Positions 1-5,298 of a DNA stretch of 5,298 bases are shown one piece after another (positions within the stretch are counted from its first letter, which is position 1; each line of letters opens with the position of its first letter). The stretch covers positions 1 through 5,298 of the forward strand of contig JAJAYG010000074.1 in assembly GCA_026786335.1 (NCBI GenBank), written 5' to 3'. The position numbers and the translations under genes are program-made. A model generated the notes under the pieces. It was not told the origin of the DNA and did no database searches. It saw only the letters and a list, made by a program, of their open reading frames with translations. This stretch comes from Chitinophagales bacterium (GTDB lineage: Bacteria; Bacteroidota; Bacteroidia; Chitinophagales; UBA10324).

Positions 1-177
1 ATTTTTTTAAAAAAAGAAACTGATTTATAATTCGCAGTAATTCATTTGAGGTAAATAATTTTCTTCACCACCTTTTCTCCGTGCCTGTCGGCAGGCAGGT
101 TCCCCGAAATAAAATTCACATAATAAATTCCATTAGCATCATTTGCATTTGGTATCCAATGCAATTGGTGTTTGTCT
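1..177. repeat. Direct repeat copy A: duplicated tail of the T9SS gene
   Basis: This stretch aligns without gaps to 264-440 at a constant offset of 263 bp. By eye I count 7 mismatches in 177 (copy A positions 8, 56, 83, 102, 153, 159 and 175), about 96% identity. The repeat contains the last ~45 codons of the neighbouring T9SS gene plus at least 41 bp beyond its stop codon, so non-coding flank was copied too. Similarity stops sharply at 177/440. On the left it runs to the window edge and may continue outside. The mismatches are spread over coding and non-coding parts, so the duplication is not brand new, or it has been partly homogenised. Confidence 0.95.
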
Positions 178-179
178 GG
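42..179 (-). pseudogene. Orphan T9SS sorting-domain tail (gene remnant)
   Basis: Read on the minus strand, this gives 45 open codons ending at a TGA (42-44), preceded in frame by a TAA at 180-182. It repeats the last residues of the large T9SS protein (HQLHW, NANDANGIYYVNF, GEKVVKKI-YLK). Six of the seven mismatches to the intact copy fall in the coding part. Four change an amino acid (G to D, M to I, Y to H, V to I, going from the intact copy to this one) and two are silent; none makes a stop or frameshift. There is no start codon, export signal or upstream domain, so it is unlikely to be expressed as a protein. It is either a fragment left by tandem duplication or the stump of a paralogous gene whose body was deleted. 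The 45 codons are too few to tell whether purifying selection ever acted on it. Confidence 0.8.
84..100. repeat. Dispersed palindromic element, copy 1
   Basis: The core CCTGTCGGCAGGCAGGT is a shortened form of the palindrome CCTGCCTGCCGGCAGGCAGG, with one CCTG unit missing from the left arm. It lies inside the orphan sorting-domain tail and was evidently duplicated with it, because 347-363 is identical. It can form a short hairpin from CCTG and CAGG. Confidence 0.75.
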
Positions 180-197
180 TTACTGGCCCCTATCCGG

Positions 198-216
198 CTC
201 TCCCCAAAGGGGAGAG
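198..216. repeat. GC-rich hairpin, REP-like intergenic palindrome
   Basis: CTCTCCCC (198-205), an AAA loop (206-208) and GGGGAGAG (209-216) form a perfect 8-bp stem in otherwise AT-rich DNA. It is flanked by GGCCCCTATCCGG on the left and GGG on the right. From memory, short palindromes of this CTCTCC/GGAGAG type are scattered in many Bacteroidota genomes between genes; I cannot confirm other copies here. It lies in the unique 86-bp spacer (178-263) between the two direct repeats, downstream of the T9SS gene. It has no T-tract on either strand, so it is not a classical intrinsic terminator, although the stem could still stall transcription or protect an RNA 3' end. Confidence 0.7.
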
Positions 217-263
217 GGTTGCTGACGCATGCTTTCTGGGACAGTGATTTTTATTTCCAAAAT

Positions 264-440
264 ATTTTTTAAAAAAAAGAAACTGATTTATAATTCGCAG
301 TAATTCATTTGAGGTAAACAATTTTCTTCACCACCTTTTCTCCGTACCTGTCGGCAGGCAGGTTTCCCGAAATAAAATTCACATAATAAATTCCATTAGC
401 ATCATTTGCATTTGGCATCCAGTGCAATTGGTGTTTGCCT
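264..440. repeat. Direct repeat copy B: 3' end of the intact T9SS gene
   Basis: This is the partner of 1-177. It covers positions 264-304 downstream of the stop codon and the final ~45 codons of the T9SS gene. It includes an A/T tract (T6A8 at 265-278, where copy A has T7A7). This copy is attached to a full gene and is probably the source or the functional member. Confidence 0.95.
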
Positions 441-2956
441 TCGGTGGTGTTTATATTTTCGAGAAGTGTTGCTACTTTTTTTCCTTCCCCATTAAAAATA
501 AAAACTGAAACAGTTTGTGATTGTGTGATTGAGAAAATAATATTGGTTCCCGAGGCAGAAATTGGATTGGGGAAAATATTTATTTCATTACCCGAAATAT
601 TTACATCAGCAATTCCAACAGTTGGGAGTGCATCAATAAAAGTGGTCTTCCACAAACCACCGCTTACTGCGCCCGCCCAAATTGTTTGCCCGGTGGCATC
701 ATTGGGGTCAACCATGATGGCGCGCGTTCTTCCTCCCACATCCAAGGGTCCGCGTTCGTTCCACACCACTGAAAAATCGGGGCCATCCATAGGTGCTGTT
801 GCCTGAAACATTCCGCGCCCGTGTGTGATGGCTGTGAGTGTTAAATCATTTTCGCGAAGCAACAACATACTCACTCTCACATTTGCAAGACCTGTATTCG
901 ATGGTAACCAAACTGTGCTGTCACCTAATAATTTATTGGTATAAAAAACTCCGAGGTCGGTACCGATGTATGCAACTTCGTGATGCACGGGATGCAGCAC
1001 AATCCAATTCACAGGAAGGTTTGGTAAATCGCCATCTTGATTTTGCCAGGTGGTGCCGGCGCTTGCTGCGTTGTATGATTCCCAGATATTTTTAATTCCG
1101 TAGTTGCTGTATGTTGCGAGTACGTGATTTACATCGAGCGGATCAACCCATATACTTGCGCAAAAAGAATTTGGTAATTGGTTGGAAGGGTCGCAGTCTT
1201 TTTTAAGATAGGTTGATCCTGTAGTGTCGGCTCCTTCAATTCTATAAATATTTCCGCTGCTGTTTCTACCGATAAAAACTGTATGCGGTTTACTCTTGGA
1301 AGAAGCAATTGCTGTTATGCCTGATGTGGTAAATGTTGCCTGCGTCCATTCAGATTTATTTGCAGTGGATGCATTGCTGAGCCGCCACAATCCTTTGTTG
1401 CTTCCCATGTTAAGAATATCCTTATCGGCAACATCGAGTGCGAGCGGATTTATGAATTGCACATTGGCATCGGTGAGGTATGGATTGGTGATGGTGTCAG
1501 GAATTTCGTAACCGTAATTTTTCCATCTGAAAATTCCATTGGAATTTTTTGATGTGTACATGATTGATGGTTTTGTTTGATTGATTGCACAGTAAGCACC
1601 ATCGTAACCCGATAATCTTTGGTTAGGACTAATGCCTGCATATCCTAATCTTGTTGACCCATTATCCTGTGTACCACCAATTAATCCAACATCACCTGCA
1701 GCAGGATGCATATCACCTGCATAATATTGTGTAACGCGGTAACCATAATTGCGCTCATAAATATTTGGGAAATCATTTGTAAAATTTCCGCTTTTCCAAA
1801 TTCCTCCATCGCAACCAAAATAAACGGTATCAGAATTTCTAAAAACAATTGCATGTTCATCAACATGCACATACTGATAGCCGGCAGAATCCGATTTGCC
1901 GTGTGTGAGTTTTTGCCAGCTGTCACCACCATCACGTGTGCGCCAAAAATGCCAGCCGCCACCTACCAATGTGTTGGCATCATTGGGATCAACAGCAAGA
2001 ACTAAATCGTACCACGCTTGAAAGTGTGCGAACATAGTATCGGAGCCACCCGGAGTTGAAACCTGTGTCCATGTGTTTCCTTTATCAACGGTTTTATAAA
2101 TTCCATTGATGCTGTAATCGCTGCTTTTGCATGCAACTGCATAAGCTACATTATCATCGGATGCTGCTGTTGCTAATTCAACTCTGTAAATTCCTGTTGT
2201 AGGAAAACCATTTGTTTGTTTTACCCATGTTGCTGAATCACCATTTTCGGAATAATAAATTCCGCCGCCGGCAAAAATTCCTACTGAAGCGAATATGCCT
2301 CCGTTCTTGGTGAACTCTACATCACAAATTCCGGGATTGCCTACCGGTGATAAAACTTTTTGCCACGTGAGGCCACCATCCTTAGAGCGTTGTAAACCGG
2401 CTGCAAGTGTTGCAACATATACATCGCTGGTGATGGGATGCACATCAACATCCTGACAATAATTAAAATCGGAATTGGCAGTAGATGAAAGTTGATTCCA
2501 GGTGTTGCCACCATCGTCAGTTTTAAAAACACCGGCACCAATAGCTGCATCGGCATTGTACCAACCTTCGCCGGAGCAGAAATAAAATGTTTGTGTGTGA
2601 TTGGGATCGTAGGTAAGTTTTGTAATTGCAATGGAAGGGAAAAAATCGTTGATCAACTGCCATCCTTCACCGCGAGTTGATGCTGAAGAAGTGAATGCAC
2701 CGTCTTTAATTTTTCCATCAGCAATTAATTGCTGATAAGCTTTCCAAATTCCCATAGAAGGAATTTCGCCTGTAGCTGGATCGGCATATCGGGCATTTTC
2801 CCATTGCGCTCTTTCGATGGGTGATTCCTGATCACCACCACCTTCATTCAATACTATGTTTTGATTTTTTTCTTTTTGGAAACCTGCCTGCCGGTAGGCA
2901 AGGAGAAAAACAAGCGTTGCAGCAATAATAAAAATTGAAGAGTAAAGTATTTTCAT
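305..2956 (-). CDS. Secreted Asp-box beta-propeller protein with T9SS type A sorting domain
   Basis: The 883-residue product is probably exported by Sec and then across the outer membrane by the type IX secretion system, ending on the cell surface or outside the cell. Residues 1-20 are a basic start and hydrophobic core, but no clean signal-peptidase site follows; a lipobox cysteine is absent. Residues ~100-720 form sortilin/VPS10-like propeller blades with Asp boxes (S/T-x-D-x-G-x-T-W) at about 146-153, 191-198, 289-296 and 340-347, and a degenerate one at 236-244. THGRGMF at 711-717 looks like a propeller end. A GPLDVGGRTRAIMVDPND stretch at 736-753, with AGAVSGGLWKT after it, resembles an opening blade. 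The sorting domain spans ~785-883, with FPNP at 795-798, GIYYVNF at 855-861 and a basic KKIVYLK end. Eight residues NLPADRYG (865-872) interrupt the usual sorting motif and come from a palindromic repeat. No catalytic residues are recognisable; a binding, adhesin-like or glycan/protease-linked role is possible but unproven. ATG is chosen because a signal sequence follows at once. The 3' end is duplicated at 1-177. Confidence 0.9.
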   Translation of the reverse strand: MKILYSSIFIIAATLVFLLAYRQAGFQKEKNQNIVLNEGGGDQESPIERAQWENARYADPATGEIPSMGIWKAYQQLIADGKIKDGAFTSSASTRGEGWQLINDFFPSIAITKLTYDPNHTQTFYFCSGEGWYNADAAIGAGVFKTDDGGNTWNQLSSTANSDFNYCQDVDVHPITSDVYVATLAAGLQRSKDGGLTWQKVLSPVGNPGICDVEFTKNGGIFASVGIFAGGGIYYSENGDSATWVKQTNGFPTTGIYRVELATAASDDNVAYAVACKSSDYSINGIYKTVDKGNTWTQVSTPGGSDTMFAHFQAWYDLVLAVDPNDANTLVGGGWHFWRTRDGGDSWQKLTHGKSDSAGYQYVHVDEHAIVFRNSDTVYFGCDGGIWKSGNFTNDFPNIYERNYGYRVTQYYAGDMHPAAGDVGLIGGTQDNGSTRLGYAGISPNQRLSGYDGAYCAINQTKPSIMYTSKNSNGIFRWKNYGYEIPDTITNPYLTDANVQFINPLALDVADKDILNMGSNKGLWRLSNASTANKSEWTQATFTTSGITAIASSKSKPHTVFIGRNSSGNIYRIEGADTTGSTYLKKDCDPSNQLPNSFCASIWVDPLDVNHVLATYSNYGIKNIWESYNAASAGTTWQNQDGDLPNLPVNWIVLHPVHHEVAYIGTDLGVFYTNKLLGDSTVWLPSNTGLANVRVSMLLLRENDLTLTAITHGRGMFQATAPMDGPDFSVVWNERGPLDVGGRTRAIMVDPNDATGQTIWAGAVSGGLWKTTFIDALPTVGIADVNISGNEINIFPNPISASGTNIIFSITQSQTVSVFIFNGEGKKVATLLENINTTEGKHQLHWMPNANDANGIYYVNFISGNLPADRYGEKVVKKIVYLK
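347..363. repeat. Dispersed palindromic element, copy 2, inside the sorting domain
   Basis: The core CCTGTCGGCAGGCAGGT is identical to 84-100. It is read on the minus strand as part of codons 865-872 (N-L-P-A-D-R-Y-G; bases 341-364). Dropping those 24 bases keeps the frame and restores a normal T9SS ending, GIYYVNFISG followed directly by EKVVKKIVYLK. The element's orientation in the gene is opposite to the copy at 2883-2902. Confidence 0.75.
2883..2902. repeat. Dispersed palindromic element, copy 3, in the signal-peptide region
   Basis: CCTGCCTGCCGGTAGGCAAG is an imperfect palindrome centred on CCGG (2891-2894), with 8-9 paired positions including one G-T wobble. On the minus strand it encodes roughly A20-F26 (A-Y-R-Q-A-G-F) of the T9SS protein, just after the hydrophobic core of the export signal. 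Its minus strand shares the 16 bases CGGCAGGCAGGTTTCC with the plus strand of 347-363, so the copies near the two ends of the gene are inverted relative to each other. Confidence 0.7.
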
Positions 2957-2988
2957 TCAAATTATTTTGTGGTGAATAAAGGTAAAGG

Positions 2989-3099
2989 AAAAAAGTTGAC
3001 AGTCGACAGTTGAAAATTGAAAGTTGAAATTATGAATTTGAAATGAAAGATTGTTGTTAATTAATTGTCCATTGTCAATTGTCAATTATCAATTATCAA
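2989..3099 (-). terminator. Possible terminator downstream of the DUF3108 gene
   Basis: On the minus strand the two heptad arms can fold back on each other. By eye about 24 of 35 positions make Watson-Crick pairs and 3 more are G-U. The second arm is followed at once by six T (plus-strand A at 2989-2994), the arrangement of an intrinsic terminator. The stem is AT-rich and broken by mismatches and the loop is about 35 nt, so the structure is weak. If real, it would separate transcription of the DUF3108 gene from the T9SS gene 151 bp downstream. Confidence 0.3.
2996..3099. repeat. Inverted arrays of 7-bp-period repeats
   Basis: The left half (2996-3044) reads as seven tandem heptads: TTGACAG, TCGACAG, TTGAAAA, TTGAAAG, TTGAAAT, a degenerate TATGAAT, then TTGAAAT. 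The right half (3065-3099) reads as five: TTGTCCA, TTGTCAA twice and TTATCAA twice; its reverse complement is again TTGAYAA units. About 20 bp separate the arms. The array fills most of the gap between the DUF3108 gene and the T9SS gene. From memory, TTGACAATTGACAA-like heptads are scattered between genes in other Bacteroidota. I infer a non-coding mobile or slippage-expanded repeat with no known function. Confidence 0.8.
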
Positions 3100-3107
3100 T
3101 TAAAGAA

Positions 3108-3905
3108 TCAGTTTCCCACTTTTGATTTTAATGGATTTCTTGCGCCTTCAATTTTGTGAACTTCGGCTCGAATGGATCCTACAATGATTGGTGATTCAAC
3201 AAGCACAGGAATTTTGTTATCATCATCAGTAACCCAAACACTCATTTCATCGCCCTGTTTAAATATTGTTCCTTCAATCAATCGCGGACTAAACTTGATG
3301 CAGTTAAAAGTACCGAGTGAAGTTTTTATTTGTTCCTTTCCATTGTATTTAATAAAAATGTGATAGACCGAATCGTCGAGAAACATATTCATGGGTATGG
3401 TATCATTTGGTTTAAGGTTTTTAAAATCAATGTTGCGTGCAAAATAAATTGCAGACAAAACATCCTGAATGCAATTGGGGATATCAAAAGTTCCATGAGT
3501 AGAAATTGCTTTTCCTTCGGCATGTTTAAAGGTGACGTTGTTATAAATTTTATAACCGCCTTCGTCAACATTGCGTACAAACTTTAATGGTTGCAAAGTT
3601 TCCTTATCAATAAAACTTTCGTAGGTATCGCGCACTTTGTAAAACCAGTCGTAAGATTTATAAGTGGTGCCCGATCCAATTACGTGGTAAACATTTTTTG
3701 TTCCATACACGCCGCCGGTTACTGCGAATGAAACTTCCCCTGCATTGATCCAGAGCGAATTCCAGTTGTAGACCACTTTGTATGTAATGGTTTCACCCGC
3801 ATTAAATGCTTTGTTTACTACTGTGCAATCGTTGTTTGACTGCGCTGTAATAATCATTGAATGAAAGGATATTAATAAAACACTGATCAATCGAATCAAC
3901 TTCAT
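3108..3905 (-). CDS. DUF3108 domain-containing exported protein
   Basis: The product is 265 residues. Residues 1-21 form a clear signal peptide (basic MKLIR, hydrophobic core to ITA, cleavage likely before Q22), so the mature protein acts in the periplasm or at the outer membrane. The mature part matches the DUF3108 family as I recall it. It has an early FNAGETITYKVVYNW stretch leading into AGEVSF, repeated aromatic beta strands (YKSYDWFYKVRDTYESF), a middle YFARNIDF, and a late VWVTDDDNKIPVLVES segment before IRAEV. I see no catalytic motif or lipobox. The family is common next to envelope genes, but its function is not established and I do not assign one. It is transcribed leftward, 137 bp from the divergent ruvC, and 151 bp of repeat-rich DNA separates its stop (TGA at 3108-3110) from the T9SS gene. 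ATG is the only start that keeps the signal peptide. Confidence 0.85.
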   Translation of the reverse strand: MKLIRLISVLLISFHSMIITAQSNNDCTVVNKAFNAGETITYKVVYNWNSLWINAGEVSFAVTGGVYGTKNVYHVIGSGTTYKSYDWFYKVRDTYESFIDKETLQPLKFVRNVDEGGYKIYNNVTFKHAEGKAISTHGTFDIPNCIQDVLSAIYFARNIDFKNLKPNDTIPMNMFLDDSVYHIFIKYNGKEQIKTSLGTFNCIKFSPRLIEGTIFKQGDEMSVWVTDDDNKIPVLVESPIIVGSIRAEVHKIEGARNPLKSKVGN

Positions 3906-4032
3906 AAATTAATTTTATAACAACTGCTAAAGTAAAAAACATACCAAGAAGCTAAAAGTTTGAAAATAGAAATCGGAAAATGGGAGTTGAATGTTAGATT
4001 TGAATTTTTAAATTTTTTTTTAGGCAGTAAAT

Positions 4033-4040
4033 TATTTTTG
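4033..4040 (+). promoter_or_regulatory. Bacteroidota-type -7 box candidate before ruvC
   Basis: TATTTTTG fits the TAnnTTTG consensus of the primary sigma factor of Bacteroidota. It ends only 2 bp before the ruvC ATG, so transcription would begin at or just inside the start codon, giving a leaderless or near-leaderless mRNA. No TTTG box is at the expected distance; the nearest (3999-4002) is about 30 bp away rather than about 20. In T-rich DNA a chance match is quite possible. Confidence 0.25.
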
Positions 4041-4042
4041 TA

Positions 4043-4594
4043 ATGAAGAAAACAATTCTTGGCATTGATCCGGGTACAAATGTTTTAGGGTTTGCAATTA
4101 TTTTGGTGGAAGGAAATAAAATGAAGTTGCTCGAGATGGATGTGTTGCGCATGAAAAAATCGGGTACCCATCATGATAAATTGAAAGAAATATTTTGGGG
4201 TATTGATTCAATCATTAATAAACATAAACCTGATGAGATGGCGATTGAGGCACCTTTCTTTGGAAAGAATGTGCAGTCGATGCTTAAGCTTGGAAGAGCG
4301 CAGGGTGTTGCAATTTCTGTTGCACTAAGTCATAATATTTTGGTTTCTGAATATTCGCCAAGGAAAATTAAACAGAGTATAACCGGCAATGGTAATTCTG
4401 CTAAAGAACAAGTGGCAGCTATTCTTTCTCAGCTTTTGCAATTTGAACACAAACATTTATTGTTGGATGCAACCGATGCATTAGGTGTTGCTGTTTGCCA
4501 TCACTTTCAGTTTCAGATTCCTACTGCATTAGCCAAAAATAAAATTAGCGGGTGGAAGAAGTTTGTGGCGCTAAATCCAGAGAGAGTAAAATAA
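4043..4594 (+). CDS. ruvC: Holliday junction resolvase RuvC
   Basis: RuvC is the endonuclease that works as a dimer with the RuvAB branch-migration motor, cutting four-way DNA junctions symmetrically during recombination and repair in the cytoplasm. The 183-residue product has the usual length and all four acidic metal ligands of the RNase H-like fold: D9 in GIDPGT, E69 in AIEAPFF, and D142 and D145 in DATDALGVAVCHH. The GKNVQSMLKLGRAQGVAI stretch (74-91) and YSPRKIKQSITGNGNSAKEQV (104-124) are typical family segments. The start is fixed because GIDPGT begins at residue 7 and the next Met is residue 27. ruvA and ruvB are not in the window, and ruvC is often unlinked from them. It converges on the HIT gene with 5 bp between the two stop codons. 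No convincing terminator lies in that gap. Confidence 0.97.
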   Translation: MKKTILGIDPGTNVLGFAIILVEGNKMKLLEMDVLRMKKSGTHHDKLKEIFWGIDSIINKHKPDEMAIEAPFFGKNVQSMLKLGRAQGVAISVALSHNILVSEYSPRKIKQSITGNGNSAKEQVAAILSQLLQFEHKHLLLDATDALGVAVCHHFQFQIPTALAKNKISGWKKFVALNPERVK

Positions 4595-4599
4595 CTTTT

Positions 4600-4992
4600 C
4601 TATAAAAAAGATTTAATGGATGCAGCTATTGATGCAAGCTCATCATTATCAATTTTTAATTTAGGGCGGGTAAAATTGATATCGTCAACAGTTTGTAATG
4701 GCACAAGATGAATGTGGGCATGAGGAACCTCAAGACCAATTACCGCAACGCCGATTCTTTTGCAGGGGATTGCTTTTTCAATTGCGATTGAAATTTTTTT
4801 TGAGAAGAGAAAAAGGTGTTGCAATAAATCATCATCAAGATTGAAGAGGTAATCAATTTCCTTTTTGGGAACTATGAGCACGTGCCCTTTTACTAAGGGG
4901 AACACATCGAGAAATGCAATGCAATATTCATCTTCGGCAATAATGTTTGCAGGAATTTCGCGGTTGATTATTTTAGAGAAGATGGAGGGCAA
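4600..4992 (-). CDS. HIT-family (histidine triad) nucleotide hydrolase, TTG start
   Basis: This is a HINT-type branch member of the HIT superfamily, whose proteins hydrolyse or transfer nucleotidyl groups such as those of AMP-lysine and related phosphoramidates. The natural substrate here is unknown. The 130-residue product has the triad H91-A-H93-I-H95-L-V; H93 is the expected nucleophile. N-terminal SIFSKIINREIPA and VFPLVKGHVLIVPKKE (30-45) are standard family blocks. The first block has S3 and S6 where many relatives carry the CxxC zinc pair, so that metal site is absent. The start must be non-ATG: codon 1 is TTG, the chain has no other methionine, and an in-frame TAA lies 11 codons upstream. 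The family's usual N-terminus begins exactly here. It is 30 bp downstream of greA, same strand and same frame, and so probably cotranscribed. It ends in TAG against the convergent ruvC. Confidence 0.92.
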   Translation of the reverse strand: MPSIFSKIINREIPANIIAEDEYCIAFLDVFPLVKGHVLIVPKKEIDYLFNLDDDLLQHLFLFSKKISIAIEKAIPCKRIGVAVIGLEVPHAHIHLVPLQTVDDINFTRPKLKIDNDELASIAASIKSFL

Positions 4993-5022
4993 TTTTGGAG
5001 GATTGAATATTTTGAACTGGCG

Positions 5023-5298
5023 TTAAATTTTAATATCAATCACCTTAAGTTTCATTTTACCAGATGGTACATCTATTTCGGCGATGTCGCCTTTTACTTT
5101 TCCAAGTAATCCTTTTCCGATTGGTGATGAGATAGAAATTTTTCCGCTCTTGAGGTCGGCTTCATTTTCTGAGACGAGCATAAAATTTAACTCTTGTTTG
5201 TTAGCGATGTTTTTGAGTTTAACTTTTGAGAGTAGCATTACTTTAGAATTATCAAGTTTGCTGGTATCAACCAATCGTGCATTTGAAAGTGCATCTTC
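5023..5298 (-). CDS. greA: Transcription elongation factor GreA, C-terminal part
   Basis: GreA binds the secondary channel of RNA polymerase and stimulates cleavage of backtracked RNA so stalled complexes resume. Only the last 91 codons are present; the reading frame stays open to the window edge (first visible residues E-D-A-L-S-N-A-R-L-V-D), so the gene starts outside. An internal TTG at 5272-5274 should not be taken as the start. The visible part is the FKBP-like C-terminal domain, including VSENEADLKSGKISISSPIGKGLLGK and the final PSGKMKLKVIDIKI. The N-terminal coiled coil carrying the catalytic acidic tip is missing from view. The family is about 158 residues, so a little over half is seen. 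The stop TAA (5023-5025) is in the same frame as the following HIT gene. GreB is excluded less firmly because the coiled coil is unseen, but SSPIGKGLLGK favours GreA. Confidence 0.93.
   Translation of the reverse strand, partial: EDALSNARLVDTSKLDNSKVMLLSKVKLKNIANKQELNFMLVSENEADLKSGKISISSPIGKGLLGKVKGDIAEIDVPSGKMKLKVIDIKI

Noticed and set aside
81..272. 63-codon plus-strand open frame with an apparent start at 81
   Set aside because: It begins with a non-ATG codon, runs antisense to the duplicated sorting-domain tail and crosses the palindrome. Its peptide shows no family resemblance, so it is a shadow frame.
264..304. Intrinsic terminator just after the T9SS gene stop
   Set aside because: There is a T8/A6 tract on the minus strand but no GC-rich stem before it. 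The A/T tract alone does not support a terminator.
1..440. Transposon or attachment-site interpretation of the direct repeats
   Set aside because: The repeats contain coding sequence of the adjacent gene, the 86-bp spacer holds no transposase or integrase, and no inverted ends or target-site duplication are visible.
435..806. 123-codon plus-strand open frame
   Set aside because: It lies wholly antisense to the T9SS sorting domain, whose reading frame is clearly the coding one. The peptide has no recognisable domain.
1681..2005. Overlapping open frames on both strands (93 and 99 codons) within the propeller region
   Set aside because: They are alternative frames of the Asp-box protein, rich in Met and Ile as expected for out-of-frame reading, with no motif of their own.
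2341..2680. Open frames of 96 (minus) and 62 (plus) codons near the start of the T9SS gene
   Set aside because: Both are out of frame with well-conserved propeller sequence such as the FYFCSGEGWYNADA stretch, so they are shadows.
3172..3587. Open frames of 62-85 codons on either strand inside the DUF3108 gene
   Set aside because: They overlap a gene with a signal peptide and family-like strands, have no similarity of their own, and no start context.
4591..4610. Possible bidirectional terminator between ruvC and the HIT gene
   Set aside because: Only a five-pair CTTTT/AAAAG stem is present, with no GC pairs beyond the ends; it is too weak to call.

Overview
The window looks like chromosomal DNA from a member of the Bacteroidota. 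The base composition is AT-rich. The largest protein ends in a type IX secretion system (T9SS) type A sorting domain, which is confined to that phylum. No Shine-Dalgarno-like sequence precedes the starts I checked, and RuvC, HIT and GreA all read like Bacteroidota versions. I cannot name a genus.

Layout from left to right. Positions 1-304 hold no intact gene. They carry a 177-bp copy of the 3' end of the next gene (96% identical to 264-440) and a compact GC-rich palindrome that lies between the two copies. Positions 305-2956 (minus) encode an 883-residue secreted beta-propeller protein with Asp-box (BNR, sortilin/VPS10-like) repeats and a C-terminal T9SS domain. Positions 2957-3107 are filled by 7-bp-period repeats whose two halves are inverted relative to each other. 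Positions 3108-3905 (minus) encode a DUF3108-type periplasmic or outer-surface protein. A 137-bp divergent gap is followed by ruvC (4043-4594, plus), the Holliday-junction resolvase. It converges, with 5 bp between stop codons, on a HIT-family hydrolase gene (4600-4992, minus) that starts with TTG. That gene lies 30 bp downstream of greA (5023-5298, minus, 5' end outside the window).

The genes do not form one pathway. greA and the HIT gene are a probable operon, ruvC is a separate housekeeping gene, and the two exported proteins are transcribed leftward, possibly separately. I see no phage, CRISPR, toxin-antitoxin or biosynthetic system, and no strong candidate for a new multi-gene system. 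The most notable signal is small repeat DNA acting on one gene. A palindromic element related to CCTGCCTGCCGGCAGG sits in frame near both ends of the big T9SS gene, in opposite orientations, once in the signal-peptide region and once inside the sorting domain. The second copy was duplicated together with the gene's tail.
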